DNA from: Atopsyche davidsoni
Taxonomy: Eukaryota; Arthropoda; Insecta; Trichoptera; Hydrobiosidae
Assembly: GCA_022113835.1 (NCBI GenBank)
Contig: JAILWY010000015.1
Span: 9,214,501 to 9,278,500, forward strand
Length of the DNA: 64,000 bases
Direction of reading: 5' to 3'
Shown: in pieces, positions 36,872-46,228 of the stretch
Layout: each line of letters starts with the position of its first letter
Position numbering within the stretch: position 1 is the stretch's first letter
The notes under the pieces: generated by a model
The model's input: only the letters and a program-made list of their open reading frames with translations
Database searches by the model: none
What the model was told of the DNA's origin: nothing
Made by a program: the position numbers and the translations under genes

Positions 36872-37128
36872 AGTAAATTCAATATTTTTGACAGAGAGTA
36901 CTAGGTGGAATTCCATTTTAATATTTTTGAATAAAATACTTGAGTGATTTTCCACATTTTTATTTTTATTAGTGATCGCTTTCGCCAACCTTTCACCTTG
37001 GCATTATCAAACAGAGTTGTTCTATATTCTGTTTATAATGCCAACGTGAAAGGTTGGCGAAACCGGTCACTAATAAAAACAAAAATGTGGAAAATCACTC
37101 AAGTATTTTATTCAAAAATATTAATATT
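36872..37128. repeat. P1 (Penelope-like) large palindrome
   Basis: The left arm runs from AATATTTTTGACAGAGAGTA through the complement of the hammerhead-like core. After a 14-base centre near 37020 the right arm repeats it in plus orientation: GCCAACGTGAAAGGTTGGCG, then AAACCGGTCACTAATAAAAA. The arms match over roughly 95 bases. Confidence 0.88.
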
Positions 37129-37375
37129 TTAGAGTCAGTGCCGCGGGGCGTTAAGCTGCCCAGCACATCCAGCATTCGAAGCCTCCGTCTCCGCGCCATG
37201 CATCATCAGGGCAACTCCTGGAGACTGGTCCGGGCGCTGGATGCTCACATTCTGGCCGGACTGCCAGCCATTAACATGACGGACGCGGAGACCAGGGGAA
37301 GGAATTCCAGATCGATTGATAATCTGGGTTCGATTCCCCGCATGAGATTTATTCGAGTTTTGTTCGTTTAATGTT
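37129..37375 (+). repeat. GC-rich block with tRNA-like 3' end
   Basis: Bases 37137-37300 are GC-rich without a recognised motif. The end at 37305-37350 has CCAGAT/ATCTGG pairing and a perfect B-box-like GGGTTCGATTCCCCGC, as in tRNA-derived SINE heads. The A-box side is weak. A plus-strand frame spans the block but has no known domain. Confidence 0.4.
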
Positions 37376-38764
37376 ACATCGCTGTGCCGTGTAACGTGTA
37401 TTTATTTTTTAATACCTGTGAATAAAATATATCCTAATAATACAAAAAAAAATTAAAAGTACTAAAAAACATATTTTTACCTGCAGAAAGTCACATTTGC
37501 ACTCTCTGATGTAAATGAATTTTCAGATGCATTGTGCAACCGGACTCAGTTCGAATTATTAAAAAAAATAATAAAACGTAAATAACCGACTGGTTAGGAG
37601 TTTGCAAACATGTTTATTTTGTGCTAATGTATTTAATGGTCGATTAAGTAAATAAAATAATATTTCTAGTAATATTGCTGATTGTTGAAAAATTTATAGG
37701 TGTAACAAAAAACTCACATAAATTCATTAATTTATTTTTCAGTGTTTTAACGTGTTTTTATTGTATTGATTATCATTACCACAACAAAAAAAGTTTTATT
37801 CGTTATACTCCATAATCAACAAACACAAATATCTCAGGACATTACATAACATCTAATCCATTACCTTGAATTATTGTTTTCTCCTAGCCACTGGGCTATT
37901 CATGTTTGTTGACATTAAAAGTATTTATAAACCATAAAAGGATTAATATTGCGTTTGTTCTATGCGTTATCAGTTTTGCGGAGCCACGATGGTTGAATAA
38001 GATTCAACACTGGGCTGTGATATCTGAGAAATAAATAATTTATTTGAATGCCATATTTGCTTTACAAAATGGCTTTTAGTTGAATAATGCTTAAATTAAT
38101 ACAACATACAATCTAAAAACTGAACATTCTCGCTAACAGTGAACAATAAACCGTATTTACGATCTAACCCACAGCGCTAAGTAATTCTTACTCGATCCCA
38201 AGCTTATGTCTCATATCGTAAATAAATATGTCGTCACAAAAGCCTCTCCGGGTACCTGTCGGCCATTACAGGTATTCCACGGCATGTAGGAGTCGGGGAA
38301 CTTTTATTAACAAGTTTTTTTATAGATATTACAAGTGCTACAAAATATTTCAATCTTTCTCGATAGAATAATGAATATATAAGCCATAAATATACCTATT
38401 ATTCTTTTGAAATAAATTAGAGGGAATGTTCAGAGGTGAGACTTTGACTTTTGCTCCAAACGAAAAACTGTTCTCTTGGCCGTAAATAATATTTATCTTT
38501 TTGAATGAAAAGTAGATGTGTGATTAAGATCTTAAAGTGTGTTTATTTATTTAATAAATTATTCATTTATGCACTTTGTCTACAAGTATGTAGTGCTTTA
38601 TAACTTCTTATTTGAAAGCTGTTCATATAAGTATTGTACATTGTACATATATTTGTTTCGAAATTATTTATACTGTCAATTTCATAATTAATCAATCAAA
38701 TAAGAAACGTTTGCTTTTAAGGTTACAATAATTTTAAAGTATGGGGTAATTTTCAAAGTATTTA
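37376..38764. other. AT-rich non-coding DNA
   Basis: No gene or repeat was recognised. Confidence 0.45.
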
Positions 38765-38998
38765 TAGAAATTCAATATTTTTGACAGAGAGCCCTTGGTG
38801 GAATTCCATTTTAATATTTTATATAAGAAAAATATTTGAGTGATTTTTCCACACATAAATTTTTATTGGTGACCGGTTTCGTCAACTTTTTACGTTGGCA
38901 TTCAAACTCAGTTTGATAATGCCAACGTGAAAGAATGGCGAAACCGGTCACCAATAAAAAATTAAATGTGGAAAAATCACTCAAGTATTTTAATTATT
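38765..38998. repeat. P1 (Penelope-like) palindrome
   Basis: The left arm contains TTTTTGACAGAGAGCCCTTG and GTGACCGGTTTCGTCAAC. The right arm contains TTTGATAATGCCAACGTGAA and GGCGAAACCGGTCACCAATA. The centre is at about 38912. The left core has acquired substitutions (GTCAAC for GCCAAC), so only the right core keeps most of its pairing. Confidence 0.86.
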
Positions 38999-39397
38999 TA
39001 CAATATTTATAATAATTTATTTCATACCTGATTTATAAATTAAGATTTTTGTCTTTCAATGGTGCATTAATGTACCCCCTGAAAAAATTGCTCCAATGGT
39101 CATTTTTTATTTATGGATTCATTTTAAATGACAAAATATTGTAATCCTTCATTTGTTCATAAAAAATCATAAAACAATAAACGATGTAAGTTACCCCAAA
39201 ACATAAAATAGAAGCCTAAAGCACTCCACAGACGTACCAACAAATTGTCGTCGTGTTCATCAAATTGAATAAGGGTGTAGCCATAACCAGTAGTTTTTGT
39301 AGAATTTCACCGATATTCACTGGTATATGGATACACCATTGCTCAATTTGTTGGTACGTGTGTGGGGTGCTTTAAGTTCTTTGATCGCTGTGTTGTA
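38999..39397. other. AT-rich non-coding DNA with a local inverted repeat
   Basis: ACGTACCAACAAATTG (39232) and CAATTTGTTGGTACGTG (39345) are inverted copies flanking about 95 bp, together with CAAAGCACTCC / GGGGTGCTTTAAG just outside. It may be a short fold-back of unknown family. Confidence 0.5.
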
Positions 39398-40021
39398 CAG
39401 GGTGTCCAAAGAGAGCATCAAAAGCAAAGATGATGTTATCCAAATGGTCAACGTTACGGTGCTGGCACTCTTCTAATCTGGAACAAAGTTTGCTGATAGC
39501 ACGCTGACACATAGCCTTCGGTATTGCTGCCATTTCTGACCTGATGTTTTGTTTCAATTCCTCAACGTTCGTCGAATTATTCTCATAAACCCTTCTTTTA
39601 AGGTATCCCCATACGAAATAGTCAAGAGGGCTAAGGTCGGGGCTTCTGGGAGGTCAGTTGATGTTGAAATGACCTTATTAGGGAATAATTCGTAAACAGC
39701 CTCAATTGATTGATTGGATGTATGGCAATTGTTGGAATCACGTCCTTGAGTTGAAACCTTGAAACTCCTGCAACTCTGGGCCCAAAAATGTTCGCAGCAT
39801 ATCGCAATATCTCAGTTGATGATACCTCTACGTGAAATGACCTTACTAAAATTCGTTAACAGCTTTAATTGATTGATTGGATGTATGGCAAGTGGTCTTG
39901 TTGTAGCCGCGTTTTTGAGTTGAAACCTTGAGACTCCTGCAACTCTGGGCCCAAAAATTTTCGCAGCATATCGCAATGACGGTCACTAGAACAAATACCC
40001 GATACTCTTTTTGGACACCTA
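39398..40021 (-). mobile_element. ITm-B: internally deleted element with internal duplication
   Basis: Ends CAGGGTGTCCAAAGAGAG and the complement at the right, TA at the left flank. The minus strand retains the transposase C-terminus (WPPRSPDLSPLDYFVW, then SEMAAIPKAMCQRAISKL). A segment of about 160 bp is present twice in tandem (39655-39810 and 39812-39979), each ending at the GGGCCCAAAAAT.TTCGCAGC landmark. The duplicates differ by substitutions and indels, so the duplication is not recent. Confidence 0.88.
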
Positions 40022-40096
40022 TTCTCAGGTAATCCACTGTATCACAAAAAAACAAAAATGAATATATTTCAAATAACGCACATGGTATATTTTTAA

Positions 40097-40521
40097 CACA
40101 CTTTAGGCGGGTACCAAATTGACTAAACTGATGTGCGTAGCGGGCAAAATTCGCGTAAAATGCGCGTGCAAAATCTAGTCTATACACTCGTAGTCAAATA
40201 AATCGTTTCCTATAAAAAGTCGAACCACTTCATACACACTTTGCGGATTACTTGGCACTACAACAACACCACTTTGTCCTAAAAATTGTTCAATAATCAT
40301 TCTCTGACCACTCCACTTCTTCATTGTCACTTTGTTCAGAATCACTGGACTAGTCTTTAGACGAGTCTAAACAAACAATACGAGCTGTAAACCTAAAGAG
40401 TTAAATGCCCTTCTGCCGCTTTTAGAGTAAACGCATTCAAAAAGGTACTAATACGCGCAACGTTTTTAGGCAGCAGTCCGCGAAACGGGTACTAGTACCC
40501 GCCCCGCATTTAGTGTGTTTA
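40097..40521 (-). mobile_element. piggyBac-like miniature element, copy 2
   Basis: Flanked by TTAA on both sides (40093-40096 and 40522-40525), the exact piggyBac target. Ends: CACACTTTAGGCGGGTACC at 40097 and the complement of TAAACACACTAAATGCGGGG at 40521. On the minus strand the interior gives the acidic stretch and VPSNPQSVYEVVRLFIGND of a transposase N-terminus; the remaining transposase is absent. This is the better preserved of the two copies. It is 425 bp long and adjoins ITm-B. Confidence 0.88.
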
Positions 40522-40525
40522 TTAA

Positions 40526-41190
40526 CAAAAATGATAATTAGGTGTGGAGTCACTTCACCAAGTGCTGGACAGTTGTTTAGTGAATCTGACCCGATGGGTG
40601 GCTGTTGATATCGGATATGCTGGGAGCCCCCGCGTCTCCGCTCGACTCCCCGCGAGGCTCCTCGCCCCTCCGTACATTGTTCGCGCGGCGAGGCGTGAGA
40701 ATAGAATGCGCCGGCGAGGTTCTCGTTTCGTCGAACCGACTATACTTTGATTTAATGTTGAAATATTGCATAATAGTATGTGTTTTATTTTTTATCTGTC
40801 ATTCAAATGATTGAGCGTGGCGTCAAGATGCAAGTCATATTGAGTTTTATGTTATATTGGAGATAACATTATTTCGATGTTTTTTTATTGCTCAAGCTCT
40901 CTCTTTACTCGCGTCGCGATATAACTGATAACCGATCTACAATTGCAAAAATTAATCGCCACTGGTCACTTTTTAGTGTCATTTTAACTGTAGAGCGCAT
41001 ACCCAAATAGTTTTCTTTGCATATACATCTAAAGCAATAAACAAAATTAGGCATGATCACGTGTAGAAATACACCTGTAGGATTTTATTTTACAATCTGT
41101 ATAGACACATGCAGTGTCAATACAAATCGCTTTCGTCCAAACTGAAATAGCCGTGAGGCCACAATGATAACAACATCTGTTTAAAATTCA
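40526..41190. other. Non-coding DNA; GC-rich block 40590-40735
   Basis: The block CGCGTCTCCGCTCGACTCCC and neighbours is CpG-rich and open in several frames. No exon or family motif was recognised. AT-rich sequence follows. Confidence 0.4.
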
Positions 41191-41275
41191 CCTGTCAGGA
41201 CGGGGATCGAACCGGCGACCTCTCGATCAAGAGTCCACGGTCTAACAACTAAACTAACAAGCTTGAATGTCGTTT
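41191..41275 (-). repeat. tRNA-like sequence (decayed tRNA or SINE head)
   Basis: The minus strand has A box TTAGTTTAGTTGTTAGA, an anticodon-loop-like CTCTTGA and a perfect B box CCGGTTCGATCCCCG. The acceptor stem pairs poorly and the anticodon stem has two mismatches, so a working tRNA-Lys(CTT) is unlikely. The SINE origin is inferred. Confidence 0.5.
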
Positions 41276-43024
41276 TTGCTAAAGCCGTCTCGATGTGCTG
41301 GAGATATAACGTCTGATTTACCAACTGTGAAGTACAAGTGAGGCTTTAAATTTTCGCTGAATAATAGATTATTTTCAGGTTCAGAATATTCCACAACGTT
41401 TTTAATTTTTCAACATAGAACAAAACTAATTTGTTTCCGATTATGTATCTCTTCCTCAGCTATATTCTATTCCTTTACAATATTTTGTAAATTTGTTTTT
41501 CCTCAGACTATCTAAACTGAGATATCCTGCGCTCATGGAATAAAGATAAAACAAAGTTTTTTTATATAAGTAAAAGGTTGTTGCCGCCATAATTTTATTG
41601 AAGTACTATTTCCGTGCTGTTGTTAAGGCTTTATTCTAATAACCAGGAACTTACGTCGTTAAATCATAATCCACGTAGTTTTTATTTGGCGAATAACCAC
41701 GTAACAAGGTAGACATTTTAGTTACATCTCAGTACTATTAAAACGTTTTATTTTTAACCTTAGAAACATTGTTTACACCTGCGCTTTTCTACGAAGTCAT
41801 TAAATGCTATGCGTCGTAAAATACCTCGTTTCGATTGTATAAATCTTATGGAAGTAGATGTGATTTAAGATAAACTAAAGACAATGTATCATGTGATTTA
41901 TAGATTCCTTATGTGTAATACTGCGTAGTAGTTTTTGTTTCGTTTCGGTCCCGGTACTGAGACTATCCCTTAGGATTTCAGGGATCAAAAATGTCTGAAA
42001 TTTTTCCTAATACCCGTACCGAAACCCACAGCAAAACACCCGAGAAATCCCAAGATCTTATAAAACCTATGTATCACAGTTGATTCCACCTTTATCACCT
42101 CTATCGTGGGTTATTTATTTGTTCCTACTGAATTCTAATTATTGTACATACAGGTGATTCCAAACGTTTTAAAAAACCTTGAAAAATGGTATTTTTATTT
42201 ATATTATGATACAAGGAAAAATCTGCATAGCGTTGACATAATCGGAGCTTGACAGAGCGCATCACAGATTCTATGTTATATTTAACTATAATACAAATCG
42301 TTTTAATTTTCAGAAGGAACAAATATCTTATATCTTCCTTTGCGGCCTTTTACTATTACAAAGTCGTATAGTTACAGACTCTTCGTTAATGTTATCCGTA
42401 CTTAAATATCTCGTGGAGTTAACATAGAGAAGTGAATAATTGATCTTGTATTTATAGAGAGCCTGTGCAGAATTGAGCGTGTGCCGTAGGTCAATGTCAC
42501 CAAGAGGATTTAGGGGTGAGAGGGTGGTAGACCCGAGGGATGCTCGGGTTGTGAGGGGTTGAAAGGTGAGCAGCCACACGGGGGTTGAAATATCAATGGA
42601 GTAGAAATGATATTATTAATACATATTTTTCATTATATTATTGCTACAAATAATTGTAATATTTATTGAATTTGTTGTTGAATTTGTTTGTTGAAGATTT
42701 TGAAGGAGATATTTATAAACAAAAAAACTTTTTTGGTATATATAATTTAATAAATCAACATAAAATTATATTAATGATATAAGTAATCTTACCGTGTTTT
42801 TTTTTAAATTTGTATTATTTGTGATATTTAAAAAAATTATAATCTTTACGAAAATTCACCAGTGGTTCATCATCAACGAAGCTTAACCTCGGTTTATTTA
42901 TGGTAAATTTAGCCATCTTGTCTTCAGTATGCTCATACTAAAATGTCTGGCATTTTTGATTTTGATGATTTAGAAACTGTTGAGTTTTATGTTCAAGTTT
43001 CTTTTAGAATGGTAATAAAATAAA
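41276..43024. other. AT-rich non-coding DNA
   Basis: No gene was recognised. A GC-balanced patch at 42470-42590 has a minus-strand frame without known motifs. Confidence 0.4.
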
Positions 43025-43155
43025 AAAATAAAAAACTTAGTTTAATAATGCCAACGTAAAAGGGTCACCAATAAAAAAAAAATTTCATGTATAATATTTT
43101 ACTCAAACTATTAAAATGAAATTCCACCAAGTACTCTCTGTCAAAAATATAGAGT
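43025..43155 (+). repeat. P1 (Penelope-like) fragment
   Basis: Has TTTAATAATGCCAACGTAAA, a deletion removing the GTTGGCGAAACCG side, then TCACCAATAAA and the AATGAAATTCCACCAAGTAC frame start. The hammerhead-like core is therefore broken. Confidence 0.82.
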
Positions 43156-43740
43156 ATTTAAAATAAATGGTGTTAAAATTTATAAACATATAAGTAATTT
43201 ATATTTTATAAATTTTTGTTTAAAAGACAAAAATTTTAAAAATACCAAAGCTTCAATTGAAGATAATTGTACGATAAAAAACGAGAAAATTAATTAAAAA
43301 ATTTTTTTCGAATATCATCTACGAAAAAAAAATTATTTGGGAAAATTTACTAATATTTTCGGTATGAAAAATAATCGAAGATAACTTTACTGACAACATA
43401 CATTTTTTCTATTATACAGGCGATTATTTGGAAATAAATAAAAATTATTATTTCTATTAATCTCCTTAGATTAACTATTAGCACCAGCCCCGAATATCTC
43501 CAAAATTTGATCAGAACCGTCTCATAGAGGACAATGGGGCAATCAATAAGGTAATGAGGGGCTCTGAGGGAGGGGGAGGGTATATCTAATTACCAGGAGG
43601 GGGCGGCAGGTCACCCGCTGCGGCCCTGGGGAGTCCTCGCAGGACAGCCTTTGTCAGACAAAGCACGCTGATGCCAGGGCCGAATTGGAGACAGACCATC
43701 ATATTAAATTATTAAATAAGTATATTTAAATGTAACTAAA
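43156..43740. other. Non-coding DNA; GC-rich block 43550-43690
   Basis: GC-rich and purine-rich (GAGGGAGGGGGAGGG), otherwise AT-rich. No gene was recognised. Confidence 0.4.
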
Positions 43741-43747
43741 ACTAAGT

Positions 43748-43865
43748 TATTCCACGATGATATTTTTCGGACAGTCTCTTTAATCATTTTTCAATATTTG
43801 AAAAAATATACTTAATCATTATCAATCAATAAAACCTGTATAGGCAAAATCGTACTTACTGTGAG
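43748..43865 (+). repeat. Family T half-copy
   Basis: Matches the right half of family T: CGATGATATTTTTC, TTTGAAAAAATATACTTAAT and the outer AAAACCTGTATAGGCAAAA landmark also seen beside copies 1 and 3. The tRNA-like core and the left arm are missing. Confidence 0.75.
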
Positions 43866-43982
43866 ACGGTCTTCATAAAAAAAAAAAAAATCAATAATAT
43901 AAGTTATTCCATTAAAATTTGTTTGGAGGGGTTTGAATTTTGACAGGTGAATACCAAACTGGTGTAATTGAGATCGATTATA

Positions 43983-44490
43983 CAGGGTGTCCAAAGAGAG
44001 TATCGGTTATTTGTTAGTTCAGTAAAACAAAAACTACTTGTAATCATGGAAATGGAAAATTATTTCAAAAAGATGATGTAATCCAAATAGTGACCGTTAC
44101 GGTTCTGGCACTCTTATTATTTGATAACACGCTGACACATTGCCCTCGATATTGTTGCCATTTCTGACCTGATGTTTTGTTTCAATTCCGTTAGGTTCGT
44201 CGGATTATTCTCATAAACCCTACTTTTAAGGTATCCCCATACGAAATAGTCAAGAGGGCTAAGGTCGGGGCTTCTGGGAGGCCAGTTGATGTTACCTCTA
44301 CGTGAAATGACCTTATTAGGGAAAAATTCGTTAACAGCTTCAATTGATTGATTGGATGTATGGCAATTGTTGGAACCACGTCCTTGAGTTGAAACCTTGA
44401 AACTCCTGCAACTCTGGGCCCAAAAAATTTCGCAGCATATCGCAATATCGGTCACTATAACTAATACCCGATACTCTTTTTGGACACCTA
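43983..44490 (-). mobile_element. ITm-C: internally deleted element, best-preserved transposase end
   Basis: Ends CAGGGTGTCCAAAGAGAG at the left (after TA) and the complement of GGTGTCCAAAAAGAG at the right. The minus-strand frame 44455-44117 encodes about 112 residues: MTDIAICCEIFWAQSCRSFK, then SNQSIEAVNEFFPNKVISRR, and WPPRSPDLSPLDYFVW with the third catalytic Asp of the DDE/D triad. The C-terminal helices follow. The N-terminus is created by a deletion that joins sequence near the terminal repeat to the middle of the gene. This frame is not interrupted up to the stop. Confidence 0.9.
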
Positions 44491-44639
44491 TATAAAAGTA
44501 TCAAAGGTAAACTCTACTGGCATTTAAAGTGTCAATACAATTTTTATTTATTTACGACTTATTTGTAACAAATGTTTTAGATTTATATAAAGTTACTACA
44601 TACATTAGGTTCACTTATACTGCTATGCTGTAAAAGCAC

Positions 44640-44945
44640 TTGGTTAAAATATTTGTGTATGACAACTATTTTGTTTGTAAAATATATTTTATTAATATGA
44701 TTAAGTACATTTTTTTACATATTGAATTGATTTAATGAAACTCTCAGAAAAATATCATCGCATTAATTGGCATGAGTACGTAGGTTCATATATAGGATAT
44801 GATTGTTAAAAATTCTCGCTAAATTGAAGTGGCTCGTTAGCATAATTGGAGTTTCTTTAAATCAATTCAATATGTGAAAAAATGGACTTAATCATATTAA
44901 TACAAAGAAAACCTGTATAGGTAAAAATTACGCACGAACTGTGAT
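44640..44945 (+). mobile_element. Family T palindromic element, copy 3
   Basis: Inverted arms of 53 bases (44691-44743 and 44849-44901) differ at about three positions. Inside are both ends of the tRNA-like core: the B-box side inverted (GTAGGTTCATATA, 44780-44792) and the A-box side GTGGCTCGTTAGCATAATTGG (44829-44849). The middle is lost or rearranged. The outer landmark AAAACCTGTATAGGTAAAAA follows at 44908. Confidence 0.82.
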
Positions 44946-45362
44946 GTTCTGTTTTTACAAAAATTACAAATATTTATATAATATATTTTATTTCATATTG
45001 TTATATTTCTAATAAATATAAATTAAATTAATATTTAATACACTGTGTGCACAACTTCTACTTCACCCCCGTGTCTCCGAGGCTAGACCTTAGACATCGG
45101 TAGCACCACCGCACCAGCCAGTGTCTTCACACAGTCCATTAAAGAAGCCTCCGTCCAGGGGTGCCGGACTCGTACCCCTCGGGGGCCCTGGACAGGGGTG
45201 CACTCTCATCTCAGGGCCCCGTATCTGAGGGCTGCAGTGAAAGCCCAATCAATCGAACGGGCACAGATTTGATATACGCCGCAATTAATAATGACACTTG
45301 GTTTAATATTACCTCAACGAAATAATTGAATTAAATATTTAAATTTTATTTAGTTTAGTTAA
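44946..45362. other. Non-coding DNA; GC-rich block 45060-45260
   Basis: GC-rich with CTCGGGGGCCCTGGACAGGG and a partly palindromic GGGGCCCTG. No exon or RNA gene was recognised. Confidence 0.35.
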
Positions 45363-45445
45363 GCATCTGATGATGACCCGATAGGGTCGAAACTAGTAAT
45401 GCAAATAATTTAAATAAACTCAATGTGAAGACAAAATACAAAGTT
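45363..45445 (+). ncRNA. Hammerhead-ribozyme-like motif (P2)
   Basis: CTGATGA (45367-45373) is followed by a T. Then comes stem II GACCC (45375-45379), tetraloop GATA (45380-45383), GGGTC (45384-45388) and GAAA (45389-45392). A self-complementary CTAG (45393-45396) comes next, where stem III of Penelope-type hammerheads lies. The cleavage dinucleotide reads TA rather than the TC of the 26.5-kb copy. The extra T between the box and stem II departs from the textbook minimal motif. The downstream TTAAATAAACTCAATGTGAAG matches P2 copies at 5835 and 26527. Self-cleavage is not shown. Confidence 0.6.
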
Positions 45446-46006
45446 ACTTTTATCATTATAAATATTTATATATTTTGAATAAACGGTTTTCGAAAAATTG
45501 TCATAGTTATTTATACTTTGCAAACAAACTCAATTTATTGTTGTATTATATATTATTTAATAATTAAAGGGTAGATAAAGCTGTTATATTTAAAGCACCA
45601 CTAAAAAAAATTGAAATCATTATATATTGATTTCCCATTACAACATCATTTAATAAATAAAAATATATTACCATAGTGTTTTTAAAATAAAGGGAGCACA
45701 TATTTGATATTTCAAAGGGTTTAATTGCCTTTTATCTTTAATTTTGTATAGAGTGCTTGGTTTACAAGGGAAAAAACTGAGCTATAACGTAATTACAAAA
45801 TAAGGGGTGAAGTTACAATTTCACTTTGCTGACTTTTAAATACATTATAGCGATGCTACACAATTTCGCTCCGGACGTTATCTATTGATGATAGGTACGC
45901 TTCAAAAAGTGAACGAATAAGTTTAGGGCGCACTGTATAATGGCATTTCAACTCATAGGATATACAGCGAGGACAAACTGTAACAATAGAACTATGAAGT
46001 GAATTG
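45446..46006. other. AT-rich non-coding DNA
   Basis: Nothing recognised. Confidence 0.4.
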
Positions 46007-46228
46007 AAAAATATTTTTGAATAAAATACTTGAGTGATTTTCCACATTTTCGTTTTGATTAGTGACCAGTTTCGCCAACCTTTCACGTTGGCATTATCAC
46101 TCTGTTTGATAATGCCAACGTGAAAGGTTGGCGAAACCGGTCACTAATAAAAACGAAAATGTGGAAAATCACTCAAGTATTTTATTCAAAAATATTAAAA
46201 TGGATCAAAAAATCAAAAATATTGAATT
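46007..46228. repeat. P1 (Penelope-like) near-perfect palindrome
   Basis: Arms of about 90 bases (46007-46100 and 46109-46198) match almost perfectly around an eight-base centre. Each arm holds the complete hammerhead-like core in opposite orientation (GCCAAC-loop-GTTGGC-GAAACCGGTC on the plus strand at 46114-46142; the left copy has CCAG for CCGG). The right side runs on to the AAAATATTGAATTTC landmark. Confidence 0.92.

Noticed and set aside
36209..37128. CRISPR-like array or satellite
   Set aside because: Repeat units are inverted and tandem Penelope-like copies of irregular spacing; there are no short direct repeats with unique spacers, and the DNA is eukaryotic.
36872..37128. P1 palindromes as ordinary miniature DNA transposons
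   Set aside because: The inverted arms do not define constant ends or a constant target duplication, and each arm holds the same internal hammerhead-like core; the copies are inverted dimers instead.
41197..41275. Functional tRNA-Lys(CTT) gene on the minus strand
   Set aside because: Good A and B boxes but the acceptor stem scarcely pairs and the anticodon stem has two mismatches.
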